A DNA stretch of 64,000 nt from Crambe crambe (lineage: Eukaryota > Porifera > Demospongiae > Poecilosclerida > Crambeidae): positions 3,224,001-3,288,000 of the forward strand of contig OZ004595.1 of the NCBI GenBank assembly GCA_963924555.1, given 5' to 3'. Below the pieces are notes generated by a model. The model did no database searches, was not told the origin of the DNA, and was given only the letters and a program-made list of their open reading frames with translations. How positions within the stretch are numbered: the stretch's first letter is position 1; each line of letters starts with the position of its first letter. A program made the translations under genes and the position numbers. This document shows positions 25,205 to 50,318 of this stretch, one piece after another.

Positions 25205-25280
25205 TCTTGCTCTGTATCCCTCTTTGTCACATCTATACACAGGAACTAAGACACCCAAAATGGCCAAGATTCCACCATGC
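25205..25280 (-). pseudogene. relic of a third 7TM gene copy (C-terminal fragment)
   Basis: Matches the end of the 27053 gene's last exon on the same strand: CTTGCTCT, TCTTTGTCACATCTATACA, then AAATGGCCAAGATTCCACCA. Roughly 70 bp present in both intact genes are deleted after CTATACA. The rest of the gene is gone. Its 3' flank is also recognisable at lower coordinates. Confidence 0.7.
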
Positions 25281-25400
25281 AATCTAGTAGCGTACTGTAG
25301 TCTGCAACGCCATTGTAACGATATTCATAGCATTATTGTTGGCAGGGTTTTACTCTTCACTAGGCGTCGGACCGGACTCGACTTGCACGGGCGCGATTAA

Positions 25401-25469
25401 TAGTCTGGCGTTGCCGACCCTCTACCCGGCCCACCAATAAAAAGGTAAAGGGTCGGCAACGCCAGACTA
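25401..25469. repeat. near-perfect hairpin, 26 bp arms
   Basis: Arms 25401-25426 and 25444-25469 pair with one mismatch around a 17 nt loop. The arm contains GGTAAAGGGT, which recurs in hairpins at 38173-38244 and singly at 41404, suggesting a small element family. Confidence 0.8.
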
Positions 25470-27052
25470 GCCAATTAACTGACTATGCATTGCTCAGTAA
25501 GCAGATTTACATCAATGCTATATAGGCCTATAGTACAGCCTGCAGTAGGTGCTGATCTGGTATCATTTTGACAACAATAAGCCACACCCTCATTATAATT
25601 GTGGTGCCATGAAGCTGGCCAGAGAGCTATTGTCATATGTTACTGACACCATAAGAATGTGTAAAATTTGAGTAGTAACAATTCACAGAAATATCCATAG
25701 CTAGCTAAGTCATGTGACACACAATACAATTATAAACTGACACACTGATGATAATGTTACACCTGCAGCTAATTCAATATCTTGGAAATAAATTTGGAAA
25801 TAAGTTTAGAAATAAGTGAAACAAAGTTGAAAATGATTAATCAAAGTTGTACTTATAGAAATCAGGATTTTAGAAGTTAAGATTTAGAAAGTTGAAGTCA
25901 GTCTGCATAATTATGAGCTACTGGCTACAATCATTTAGGCATGATGATGCCCCCCCCCCCCCCCCCCCCCCTGCCAGATAGGGAGCTGCTATTTGAGCAG
26001 TACATATAATACACATACTGCACAGTTATTAGCTATGTGTAATAGTTTAGTAGATATATAGGCTTTTGAGTGCAATTAGGGTATAATTGCTTGAGAAACT
26101 GGCTAGGTGAAGTGAGTGCAATTTTAGATGATTTCAATGCCATATTGCACAAAAAAACCATGTGATTACCTATTAATCATGTGGTAGATTGCTTTTTATT
26201 AGCCAGGCAGCTGCATATAGGAAGCTGTTTATGTGAACTTGTAATGCTTGCCATAAAATGATTACATAAGCCTATCGGGTGGCCCAACAATAAGCCTAAT
26301 TCACTTCAAAAAAACTGGTGTAGAAATAAATCAAGCTAATGCATATCATCTTCAGAAACATTGTTACTATACTATGGCTAGTCTGCACATGCGCAAATGT
26401 AGGAGTGTACTATACGAGTGCAATAAGTAATATTAATCATATGACTAATTAAAAATTAAACAAACCACCAAAATATTTCAACCAGAATACTCACCCTGTC
26501 GGTGGTTTGTTTCATAAAGCTGATTTTCATGAAAAACTAATTTTCATTAGCTATGTTAGCTGCCGAGTGTAATAGATACATATTATACTGCAATACTTTC
26601 ATTCTGGTATTTTAACAGGGCTGTCAGGCAGGTCAGGGATTGGCCGGACCAATAATTGCATGCAATGAATGACTGACTTTCCTTCAAAACATCGTAACAC
26701 TAGCAACACTGGAACCTCTCAATAACAAGACCAAAATTTTGTTCATTGTAGCGAGGTGGTCCTCAACAAGTGTCCATTAATATCCAGCTAGCTATATTTG
26801 CTAGTGACTCACAAAAAAATATTGTGTGTCATGTTACTGGCACCATAAGAATGTGAATAGAAATAGCATCCCATAGTTAAGTCATGCACAATCAGAGTAG
26901 CCAATCATCTGAGGTTACACTTTCCTGCACAACTATTTAAGTTGATATCCTCTTGACATGCAACACAATAATAAACTGGATCATAAAAATAAACAAACAA
27001 AGTAATAAATAAATTAATTAATTAATAAATAGTAGTTAACGTTAATTTCTTT
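25470..27052. other. intergenic, 3' flank of the first 7TM gene
   Basis: No gene recognised. It includes a C22 tract (25950-25971) and two copies (about 25620-25760 and 26785-27000) of the 7TM 3'-flank segment containing CACCATAAGAATGTG. Confidence 0.5.
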
Positions 27053-29599
27053 CTATGCTTCAGCTTGCTCTCCATCTACACCATCCTTCTTTGTCACATC
27101 TATACAGCCCATTAGTGATGTTTTACTGAGTCCAATCAATATGGAAAGAGTGGATGGAATTAAGACGCCCAGAATGGCCAAGATTCCACCACTATTACGA
27201 TAGTTCTCTATCATGACTGAAAATAAGAAATAGAATAGTCCAAACATCACAAAACTGGCTGCAAGTATAAAGATGGATACCACTACAGGAATAAACTTGG
27301 CAATATTACACAGAAATGTTGCACACTGTTTACGATTATCATTAGGAGTTCCACCAGTATTGCCAGCATTGTTAGGAGTTCCACCAGTATTACCAGCATT
27401 GTTAGGAGTTCCACCAGTATTACCAGCATTGTTAGGAGTTCCACCAGTATTGCCAGCATTGTTAGGAGTTCCACCAGTATTGCCAGCATTGTTAGGAGTT
27501 CCACCAGTATTGCCAGCATTGTTAGGAGTTCCACCAGTATTGCCAGCATTGTTAGGAGTTCCACCAGTATTGCCAGCATTGTTAGGAGTTCCACCAGTAT
27601 TACCAGCATTGTTAGGAGTTCCACCAGTATTGCCAGCATTGTTAGGAGTTCCACCAGTATTACCAGCATTGTTAGGAGTTCCACCAGTATTACCAGCATT
27701 GTTAGGAGTTCCACCAGTATTGCCAGCATTGTTAGGAGTTCCACCAGTATTGCCAGCATTGTTAGGAGTTCCACCAGTATTACCAGCATTGTTAGGAGTT
27801 CCACCAGTATTGCCAGCATTGTTAGGAGTTCCACCAGTATTGCCAGCATTGTTAGGAGTTCCACCAGTATTGCCAGCATTGTTAGGAGTTCCACCAGTAT
27901 TGCCAGCATTGTTAGGAGTTCCACCAGTATTGCCAGCATTGTTAGGAGTTCCACCAGTATTGCCAGCATTGTTAGGAGTTCCACCAGTATTACCAGCATT
28001 GCCAGGAGTTCCACCAGCATTGCCAGTATTATTAGGAGTTCCACAATTTTGACATAATTCATCACAACCAGATTTCTCAGTGAATTTCAAGATGAAAGCG
28101 ACTATAGCAACAAGGCAAAAGAATGAAGCAAAATAAAAGATGATATGCGATACAGTTTCTACCGGCGATGCTACAGCAGCAAGTGCCATATAGAAGATAT
28201 GGAAGCTGGATAACTGCAAGAAAAAGACAAAAAAGGTACTTCCAATCCATATCAGTGCGTGACGTTTACAATTTCTTGAGCAGGGACAACAGCAGAAATA
28301 CATGCACGATAAGCATTTTATGAGACTTGGGATAGGAAAGTCCTTTTTCCATTTTTTGTTGTTGCCAGCATGGATAGAGCTGTCAGTGCGGTGTAGAACA
28401 ACCATGCCTATGATGACAGTAACCACATCTCCTAAAAAAGCTATTAATAATAAGCCTATATACAGAAAGAAGATGTTTTCGTCCGTTCCAGGGGTTTTCA
28501 AGTAGTATTCCAAATTAAATGCCCATACTGCAATGTCGAAACCTGCTATGATGAGGGACAGTATAAATGTAATAATAGCAACAGACCATATGAAGTATTG
28601 CAAACGTTTGGAGTTCTTCATTTTTTCATAAAGCCTTTCATAAATGGCAACAAAAGTTGTAGGAACGATAAACATGATAAAGAAAGTCATGAGGACCAAG
28701 GCAGTGCTTGAATATACTCTCAAATTCATATAACTTCTATCTTGGATGATCACACAGTAACCATTGGGGAGAGAAGAGTCATAAAAGAATGCTGAATAAC
28801 CCTTTTCATCTTGATTTTGAACACCAAAATGACTGGATGATTGTTGGTGTAGAGCGTAGGAGTAAAGCTATCACAAAAAAATCATATTAAGTGCAAGTGT
28901 AAAACATTAAGCATTGATGTGCAGCTAACTGTATAGCTGCATAATAGCATGCAGTTGTAACTATTGTGCAAATAACACAGCAAGGACTATCAAATTCTAT
29001 GGTGGCTGAAAATAACTCACATTTGTAGTAAGCTCATTTAAAAGCCTTCTTATGTCCGCCTGGTCTAGTTGCTCCAAGCAGATATTTTCTTCACCTTTTC
29101 CATAATTGCATGCATCAATAGTCAAGTTAATAGTGGTAATGCCTGCTTCAAAAGTAAATAATGATAAATTCTTCAGTAGGTCTGGTCTACAGTACATGAT
29201 AATAGGCGACGCCATCCATCTGAATGTCAGGGAATTATCTGCTTTATCAATGCCATTATCACCATCACCATCAGCATTCCTCAAAACACGATGTGCAATA
29301 ATATTATTATATCTGCCTTCATGGGTTCCCACAGCTCTTTCTGCAGTAACTGCAGTAACTACACTGCTGCTATTTTCAATATCAGGCTTAGGAAGATGAT
29401 ACACCACATCAAAAACAATTCTCTTCTGTTTATTAGTGGGAAAGAAAGCCAATTGCAACTGCTCTAAATTGCTTGGATCATTAACTAGTGCTTCTTCAAG
29501 CATACTGTAATTGCATCCTTTGCAGTCAGCAAGGTGCTGCTGCTGCTGAGCCAAGTACAGAAAACTATGAAGCAGGAAAACCAATCTAACAGAATGCAT
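27053..29599 (-). CDS. 7TM protein with large ectodomain and a repeat-expanded TM5-TM6 loop (tandem copy 1)
   Basis: Exon 1 (29599-29021) and exon 2 (28867-27053) join in phase 0 (GTGAGT donor, GATAG acceptor) to give 797 residues. The start is the Met of MHSVRLVFLL, shared with the paralogue. A signal peptide and an ectodomain of ~220 residues with paired Cys precede seven hydrophobic helices, at roughly 244-270, 285-312, 325-351, 393-422 and 428-454, with the last two near the C-terminus. With the N-terminus outside, the TM5-TM6 loop is cytosolic; it is filled by ~22 copies of NTGGTPNNAG. A Cys-cluster (CMYFCCCPCSRNC) lies in the TM3-TM4 loop. Topology resembles a GPCR, but I see no diagnostic family motif. 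The gene is the downstream member of a tandem pair with 32410-34335. Confidence 0.8.
27341..28050 (-). repeat. 30 bp coding minisatellite, about 22 units
   Basis: The unit reads GTTAGGAGTTCCACCAGTAT plus T(G/A)CCAGCATT on the + strand and encodes NAGNTGGTPN on the minus strand. Among the central units the only variation is T(G/A)CC, a silent GGC/GGT change. Divergent units occur only at the ends (for example GCCAGGAGTT near 28000). The lack of stops in two other frames produces long spurious ORFs. Confidence 0.95.
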
Positions 29600-30438
29600 T
29601 ATTGCACAGCAGACCACTAGCTAGCTATAAACTGCTTATCACAGCTGAACAATAGTTTTTATTGAAGTAATTCAAACCACACCCACATCCTTATAGCTAT
29701 AGCATCAGTTGTGGTGTGTAGTTAGCAGCCACATGGGTAATGATAAGCTCACTCACTGAGATACACCAACAATTGTTGTAAAGAATTATAATCATTTTCT
29801 GCATGCACTATGAACTCATCCTCTTCCATTATATAGCACACACTTATCAGGCAAAGAAAAACGACAAAACAAATGTGAATGGAAAGTATCCAGACTTGAA
29901 TGACTGACTATGCTAGTGGAAATAGCCGCATATGTACTGTACACAGCATTATGATATCCCCCGAAATTTCTAACTTGGCTACGATGTAGCTACATTTTAA
30001 ATTATATATAGCTATTATATGATGCGATAGCATATATATATATATAGCTTGGCATTTAGAACACCAGTAAATCACTTACATGTAATCTAATTTGATTGCT
30101 CAAATCCAATGAATGATGTCACTTCAATCAATTCTAATGAGATTCATTATCCACATTCCTATTAAAACGCCAAACTTTGGTATCCCTTAGAAGAACAATG
30201 GACATTGTGCTGCCTGTAACTGTGGTTACAAGTGTTGTTACTATTATGACACCAACAAGGATTTGTAGCTACTAGTGGTAAATAAAAATAACAATTTGGC
30301 AGCAATAATCTGAAGAGTTTGATATTTTGATGTGATGAACACCTGGATTTTTTGAAAAAGGTCACCTTTTAGCAAGCCACCCGTAACCTTGCTATAATGG
30401 CACCTTGTTATAGCCATTATAGCAAGGATAGCTATATA

Positions 30439-30515
30439 GCTCCATGACCCAGTGCACATTGGCTCTACTGTACATTATACAGTGGAGCCAATGTGCATGC
30501 ACTGGGTCATGGAGC
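30439..30515. repeat. long palindrome, ~34 bp arms
   Basis: GCTCCATGACCCAGTGCA pairs with TGCACTGGGTCATGGAGC, extending inward with one bulge to TACTGTA/TACAGT. Related single arms occur near 21862 (CAGTGTGCACTGGATCATGG) and 36257 (TGCACTGGGTCTTGGAG). Confidence 0.85.
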
Positions 30516-31080
30516 ATTCTACCTACATAGCTGGTAAGTACAACATCATCAACAAACTGTATGTATCAAACCAATCTTGATAGGTAATGCATTATTACTC
30601 CCAGGGTTTCATCTGGGGGGAAGCTTCCCCCCCTCCCAAACTAACCCAACTTCCCCCAAGGTACATTTTTATTTTTATTTTTATAAGGCCATTTGGTGAC
30701 CACAGGTTTTTACATGTAGTCACCAAAGAGAGTAATTAGGACCAATTTGGGATACATCAGAGTAGTAAGCATTTTTGGCTTCACGCTTCACTGCCCGCAC
30801 CCTCCCCCTCGATGATCAGTGAGCAAACAATCAAAAACAGAATCATAATTAAAAAGGAGGGCCTGGGGACGAGGCTACTGCCCACGCCCAATTAAGACGG
30901 TTCTATCCCCCCGTGACTTCGCGCGTACCAGGCCGGCCCTCCACATTCATAACTAAAAAGAGGGCCTGGGGGGACGAGGCTAAGTCTATAGTACATGCGC
31001 ACGTTCGTTTGACCTTTGACCCCACAAATGAAACATGCCCATAGCACTTAGAACAAACAGCTAGAGCTTATTGCTTTCTA

Positions 31081-31239
31081 CAGTGAATTGCAAGTTGGTT
31101 GTCCAAATGTAAAGCACAAATTGACTGCAATAAAATTTGCATCTATTGAGGAAAAGCCACACATCTATTCAGGAACAGCCTCAAGTTTACACAGCTCTAG
31201 ATTTTGCATCTTACATTGGACAACCAACTTGCTGTACAG
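31081..31239. repeat. inverted repeat, ~28 bp arms
   Basis: CAAGTTGGTTGTCCAA(A)TGTAA near 31091 pairs with TTACATTGGACAACCAACTTG near 31211, separated by about 100 bp. Confidence 0.7.
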
Positions 31240-31626
31240 CATTTTGTCATAGAGGCGCTAAGTGGATTGTAGGCACTTAGCTTTCTAAATGCTTGTGGTA
31301 AGCATTATACAGCCTCCTGTGTATGCAGCTGCCACAACCACTGCAGTATCTTAGCCCAATAAGTCAAAGTACAAATTAACTGAGCTAGCTAAATCCAATA
31401 TTATAGCCAGGACAGCTACATGGTAGGAGTTAGCTAACTTTCTGTGCATTTATACTATGACATTAACATTGCAAAAGTGAGCTGGGGGGAAAAATTAGAA
31501 GGATAAAAAGGACAAATAGAAAAAAAAAAAGAAAAGGAATTCAATTGCTGAATACACTCGCTCGCCCAACAATGCTACACGAGCATTCACTAGTATTATT
31601 CATAGTGTCATGTTACCGGCACTATA

Positions 31627-32122
31627 GACCATTTTTTGTCGGGGGTGTGTAGTCACATGATACCGTAGAAGGTATGATGATCCTTACCTAAAAATCGTTC
31701 TTGGAAGCTTCGAAGCTGGCTAGCTGTATTGAAGAATGCCTTCTAGTTGCTGTACAATAGGCTGCACTAAGCAGTACAGCAAAGAAAAAGGACAGATTCC
31801 TATCAATTAAAATCTCCAAACTGGATACTTGGCCACTTAAACATCATCAATCCAGGTACCACAGTACCATATAGATCAGGCAAGTCTTCTTTGTCAATCT
31901 TGAGCTTTTCAGCATACCTTCTTTCTAGAGAAGTACAATAGGATCGCGTAAAATGCTCTGGTACAGGCATCTATAGCTTGCTCTCTGAAAATAGTATTAC
32001 TTTTCTATTAGTTGCCATTGTTTCTTGCCCTACGCAACATGCGACTAGCGCGCGCCCTAGCTAATCGCGTGGGTGGGTCTATCATGTGAGCTTATGAGTC
32101 ACACCCCCGACAAAAAATGGTC
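31627..32122. mobile_element. 496 bp TIR element with TATA target-site duplication
   Basis: Perfect 23 bp terminal inverted repeats, beginning GACCATTTTTTGTCGGGGGT (31627-31649 and 32100-32122), flanked by TATA on both sides (31623-31626, 32123-32126). The paralogous flank at 26840 reads GGCACCATAAGAAT, which is the empty site. Inner parts of the TIRs share CACATGATA. No transposase ORF, so it is non-autonomous; the superfamily is not assigned. Confidence 0.85.
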
Positions 32123-32409
32123 TATAAGAATATGAATAATTTGAGCAGTAACAATCCACAGAAATATCCCATAGCTAAGTCATGCACACTTTTTCACAGT
32201 TGTTACAGGTACATATAGCTATTCAATTTTCTGAGGCTAAACTTTCACCTCGAGATAGTTCTCTCCTGCACAACAATTTGAGTTCCTCTTAACGCACAAT
32301 ACAATTTTGTTATGAAAACTGACTCATCAAAATCAATAAACAAAATTAATAAACACAACAAATGAAAATTAAATAATTTTTGTGGAGTAGTAACTTGGCT
32401 AACTTCTTT

Positions 32410-34335
32410 TTATGCTTCAGCTTCCTTCTTTGTCACGTCTATACAGCCCATTAGTGATGTTTTAATGAGTCCAATCAATGCAGTAAGAGTGGAAGGAACT
32501 AAAACACCCACAAAAGCCAAGATTCCACCATTATTACGATAGTTCTCTATCATGACTGAAAATAAGAAATAGAATAGTCCAAACAATACAAAACTGGTTG
32601 AGAGTATAAAGATGGATAGTACTACAGGAAAAAACTTGACAATATTAGATAGAAACTTTTTACATGGTTGTTTGCAATTAGTAGGTATCATTCGGATATC
32701 CATCAGCATTGTTAGTATTATTGTTCTATCGAAACTTCGACACAATTCATCACAACCAGACTTGTCAGTAAATTTCAAGATAAAAGCGACTATAGCAACA
32801 AGACAAAAGAATGAAGCAAGGTAAAAGATGATATGCGATACAGTTTCTACCGGTGATGCTACAGCAGCAAGTGCCATATAGAAGATATGGAAGCTGGATA
32901 ACTGCAAGAAAAAGGCAAAAAAAGTACTTCCAATCCATATCATTGCGTGCCGTTTGCAATTTCTTGAGCAGGTGCAACAGCAGAAATACATGCACGATAA
33001 GCATTTTATGAGACTTGGGATAGGGAAATCCTCTTTCCATTTTTTGCTGTGGTCAGTGCGGGTAGAGCTGACAGTGTGGTGTAGAATATATATCCCTACA
33101 CCAACAGCAATAATGTCTCCTATTATGGCTACACACAAAAAGACTATATACACAATGAAGAGGGTATCTTCTGTTCCAGGGGTTTTCAAGTAATATTCCA
33201 AATTAAATGCCCATACTGCAATGTCGAAACCTGCTATGATGAGGGACAGTATAAATGTAATAATAGCAACAGACCATACGAAGTATTGCAAACGTTTGGA
33301 GTTCTTCATTTTTTCATAAAGCCTTTCATAAATGGCAACAAAAATTGTAGGAACAATAAACATGATGAAGAAAATCATGAGAACCAAGGCAATGCACGAG
33401 TATTTTCTCAAATTCAAGTACTTTCTATTTTGGGTGAACACACAGTAACCATTGGGGAGAGAAGAGGTATAGAAGAATGCTGAATAACCCTTTTCATCTT
33501 GACTTTGGACACCAAAATGACTTGACGATTGTTGGTGCAGAGCATACGAGTAAAGCTATATCAAGTAATGGAAAATGCACAAGTGTAAAACTGGTTCTGA
33601 TGATGCAGCTATTAAAGCCTGAGCATGCAGTTATTTTAGAAGTTAGCTATACTGCAAGGTCTATTGAATCCCTTCCTCCCTCTTTATGTAATCACTGAAT
33701 AGATAGTTTAATACCTAACATGGTGAATATTATTATGCATTTTTAAAGTAATGACTTACATTTGTAGTAAGTTCATTTAAAAGCCTCCTTATGTCTGCCT
33801 GGTCTAGTTCAAGTTCTGAGCAGATTTTTTCTTTCCCTTGTTCATAATTGCATGCATCAATAGTCAAGTTAATAGTGGTAATGTCCGTTTCAAAAGCAAA
33901 TAATGATAAATTCTTCAGTAGGTCTGGTCTACAGTACATGATAATAGGTGATGCCATCCATCTGAATGTCAAAGAATTATCTGCTTTATCAGTCCCATTA
34001 TCACCATCACCATCAGCATTCCTTAAAACACGATGTGCAATGTATCCACCTTCATTCCCTCCTTGGGCAACCACAATTCTTTCTGCAGTAACTGCAGTAA
34101 CTACACTGCTGTTTCTTTCAATATCAGGCTTAGGAAGATGATACACCACATCAAAAACAATTCTCTTCTGCTTATTAGTGGGAAAGAAAGCCAATTGCAA
34201 CTGCTCCAAATTGCTTGGATCATTAACTAGTGCTTCTTCCAGCATACTGTAATTGCATCCTTTGCAGTCAGCAAGGTGCTGCTCCTGCTGAGCCAAGTAC
34301 AGAAGAAGCAAGAAAACCAATCTAACAGAATGCAT
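32410..34335 (-). CDS. 7TM protein with large ectodomain (tandem copy 2, no repeat)
   Basis: Exon 1 (34335-33760) and exon 2 (33555-32410) join in phase 0 (GTAAGT donor, TATAG acceptor) to give 573 residues. It is a close paralogue of 27053-29599 over the signal peptide (MHSVRLVFLLLLYLAQQ), the Cys-containing ectodomain and all seven helices, and both end KKxxxxEAEA-like. The TM5-TM6 loop is short (about 30 residues, CRSFDRTIILTMLMDIRMI) and lacks the Asn/Gly/Thr repeat. In another frame this DNA reads NTNNADGYPND, resembling one repeat unit, so the loop may be a frame-shifted remnant. Function unknown; probably a surface receptor or sensor. Confidence 0.8.
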
Positions 34336-35407
34336 TGCAAACCACTAGCTGTAGATATGAACTGCTAACAATAGTTGAAAACAGTGGGTTTTATTGATAA
34401 TTCAAACCACACCTACTTCCTCCAAAAGAATTAATCATATACATAGCCATAGCTCCTTATAGAGAACAATGCACATCAATTACATGCAGTGAGCATTATT
34501 ATAAGTCAAGATCTGCAAATACATGAACAAATAAGATGGCAGCAATATTCCTCGACAAACTAGCACTTTTATTCTACTAGCTATACCATGCAGTAACTGT
34601 GCATACATACAGACATAATTACTCGTGCAACAAAATAATCCTATAGCTCTGCATGGAAATCATAATCTTTCCAAACTGCATGTTCTATCACGTTGGATCA
34701 AAAATTGCAGCCCCCAAACTATAAAGTATTCTGGAGAGCTAAGTACACGAAAAGTAATGTTTACCTGGGACTAGATAAACTACCAATATGACTTTCGGAC
34801 ATATGACAGATGCAAAACAAAACAGAAATAACAAATGTATCATAAATTGTAACTAGCTATACATACTATAGTAACTATGACAAAGGGCCATGAAAAAAAG
34901 TCACCACTGTACACGATTGAATAACAATACAGTGATAAAGGACTAGCCTCTAAAAAAAAAATAACTTCAAGGTCTCAAAATGTTCATTCATGTTCCTAAA
35001 CTATCACCTCCCTAGCTACAAGGGACAAAATGGCCGTCCCCCGATTTTTTTTTAAATATGATTTGAATTATATAACAATTGTAGCAAAGGAAAGGAGGAG
35101 GAAAAAAAATAAAAATTAAAGCCTTAAAATTTAGCTAGGAACTATTAACACAGTCACAAATAACATTCATACATGCATGCATGTATGTACACAAAAACTT
35201 ATGAAAATATGAAAATAAATTGTTACACAAATCAGACACAAGTAGAGTAGCCACTGCATACTCTTATTCAAAAACAACAACACAAACAAATTTACATCAA
35301 ATTAAAAGCATAGAAGAGGAGGAGTTCGTAGTGCATGCAGAAAATGAAGGTTTTGTTTTATAGGATTATAATTCTTTACAAAATAATCATGTTGGTGTAT
35401 GCATTTC
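34336..35407. other. intergenic and CRK 3' UTR
   Basis: No coding sequence recognised. AT-rich, with several poly-A tracts. Confidence 0.5.
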
Positions 35408-49856
<14,449 letters not shown>

Positions 49857-50318
49857 CAACACATTGCATCAGGCAATTAATATTATCACCTCCACACACT
49901 TAAGTTCGAGGTTCTCGGCTTAACACAGAAAAAACAAATATAAATACTTGCAGCATGACTAAATGCAGTTAGCTATCGTTAGCTAGCAATATGCTAGTAT
50001 TAAAGACCTTTGCAATCGTGTTGATACCGACTAGTTACAAGCAAACAGGCACTGACCTGGTGTCTCACTACTAATCACCACGTCGAAAGATTTGGGGTCC
50101 GATGAATAACTTTTTTTATTGTTCACTGATACCGATCTTTCATCTGGTGCTTCTTGGCGCTCCACTTCTCATCCCGACTGCCATTTTGCTAAATATTTGG
50201 ATGCACGTGAGCAAGCAAGCAAAGTTTTTTCGTAATTGTCCCGTACCTGGTATCAAGGTCGCAAGCCTAGCGAACCTACGACATGACATGATCGAAGGCT
50301 TGCAGCTAGTCAAGCATC
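49857..50318. promoter_or_regulatory. bidirectional promoter region, CRK / SLC49A4-like
   Basis: The start codons of two divergent genes are 462 bp apart. I see no clear TATA box. An out-of-frame ORF (50102-50350) overlaps the transporter start and is probably not a gene. Confidence 0.5.

Larger units (their letters stand above)
29600..31626. other. intergenic region between the tandem 7TM genes
   Basis: No gene recognised. It holds a dispersed repeat (about 30130-30300), a 77 bp palindrome (30439-30515), a ~105 bp-spaced direct repeat of GAGGGCCTGGGG(GG)ACGAGGCT (30856 and 30960) and an inverted repeat (31081-31239). Confidence 0.5.

Noticed and set aside
27273-28052. Long ORFs of about 260 codons on the plus strand and in a second minus frame
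   Set aside because: They are shadows of the 30 bp coding minisatellite, which has no stops in several frames.
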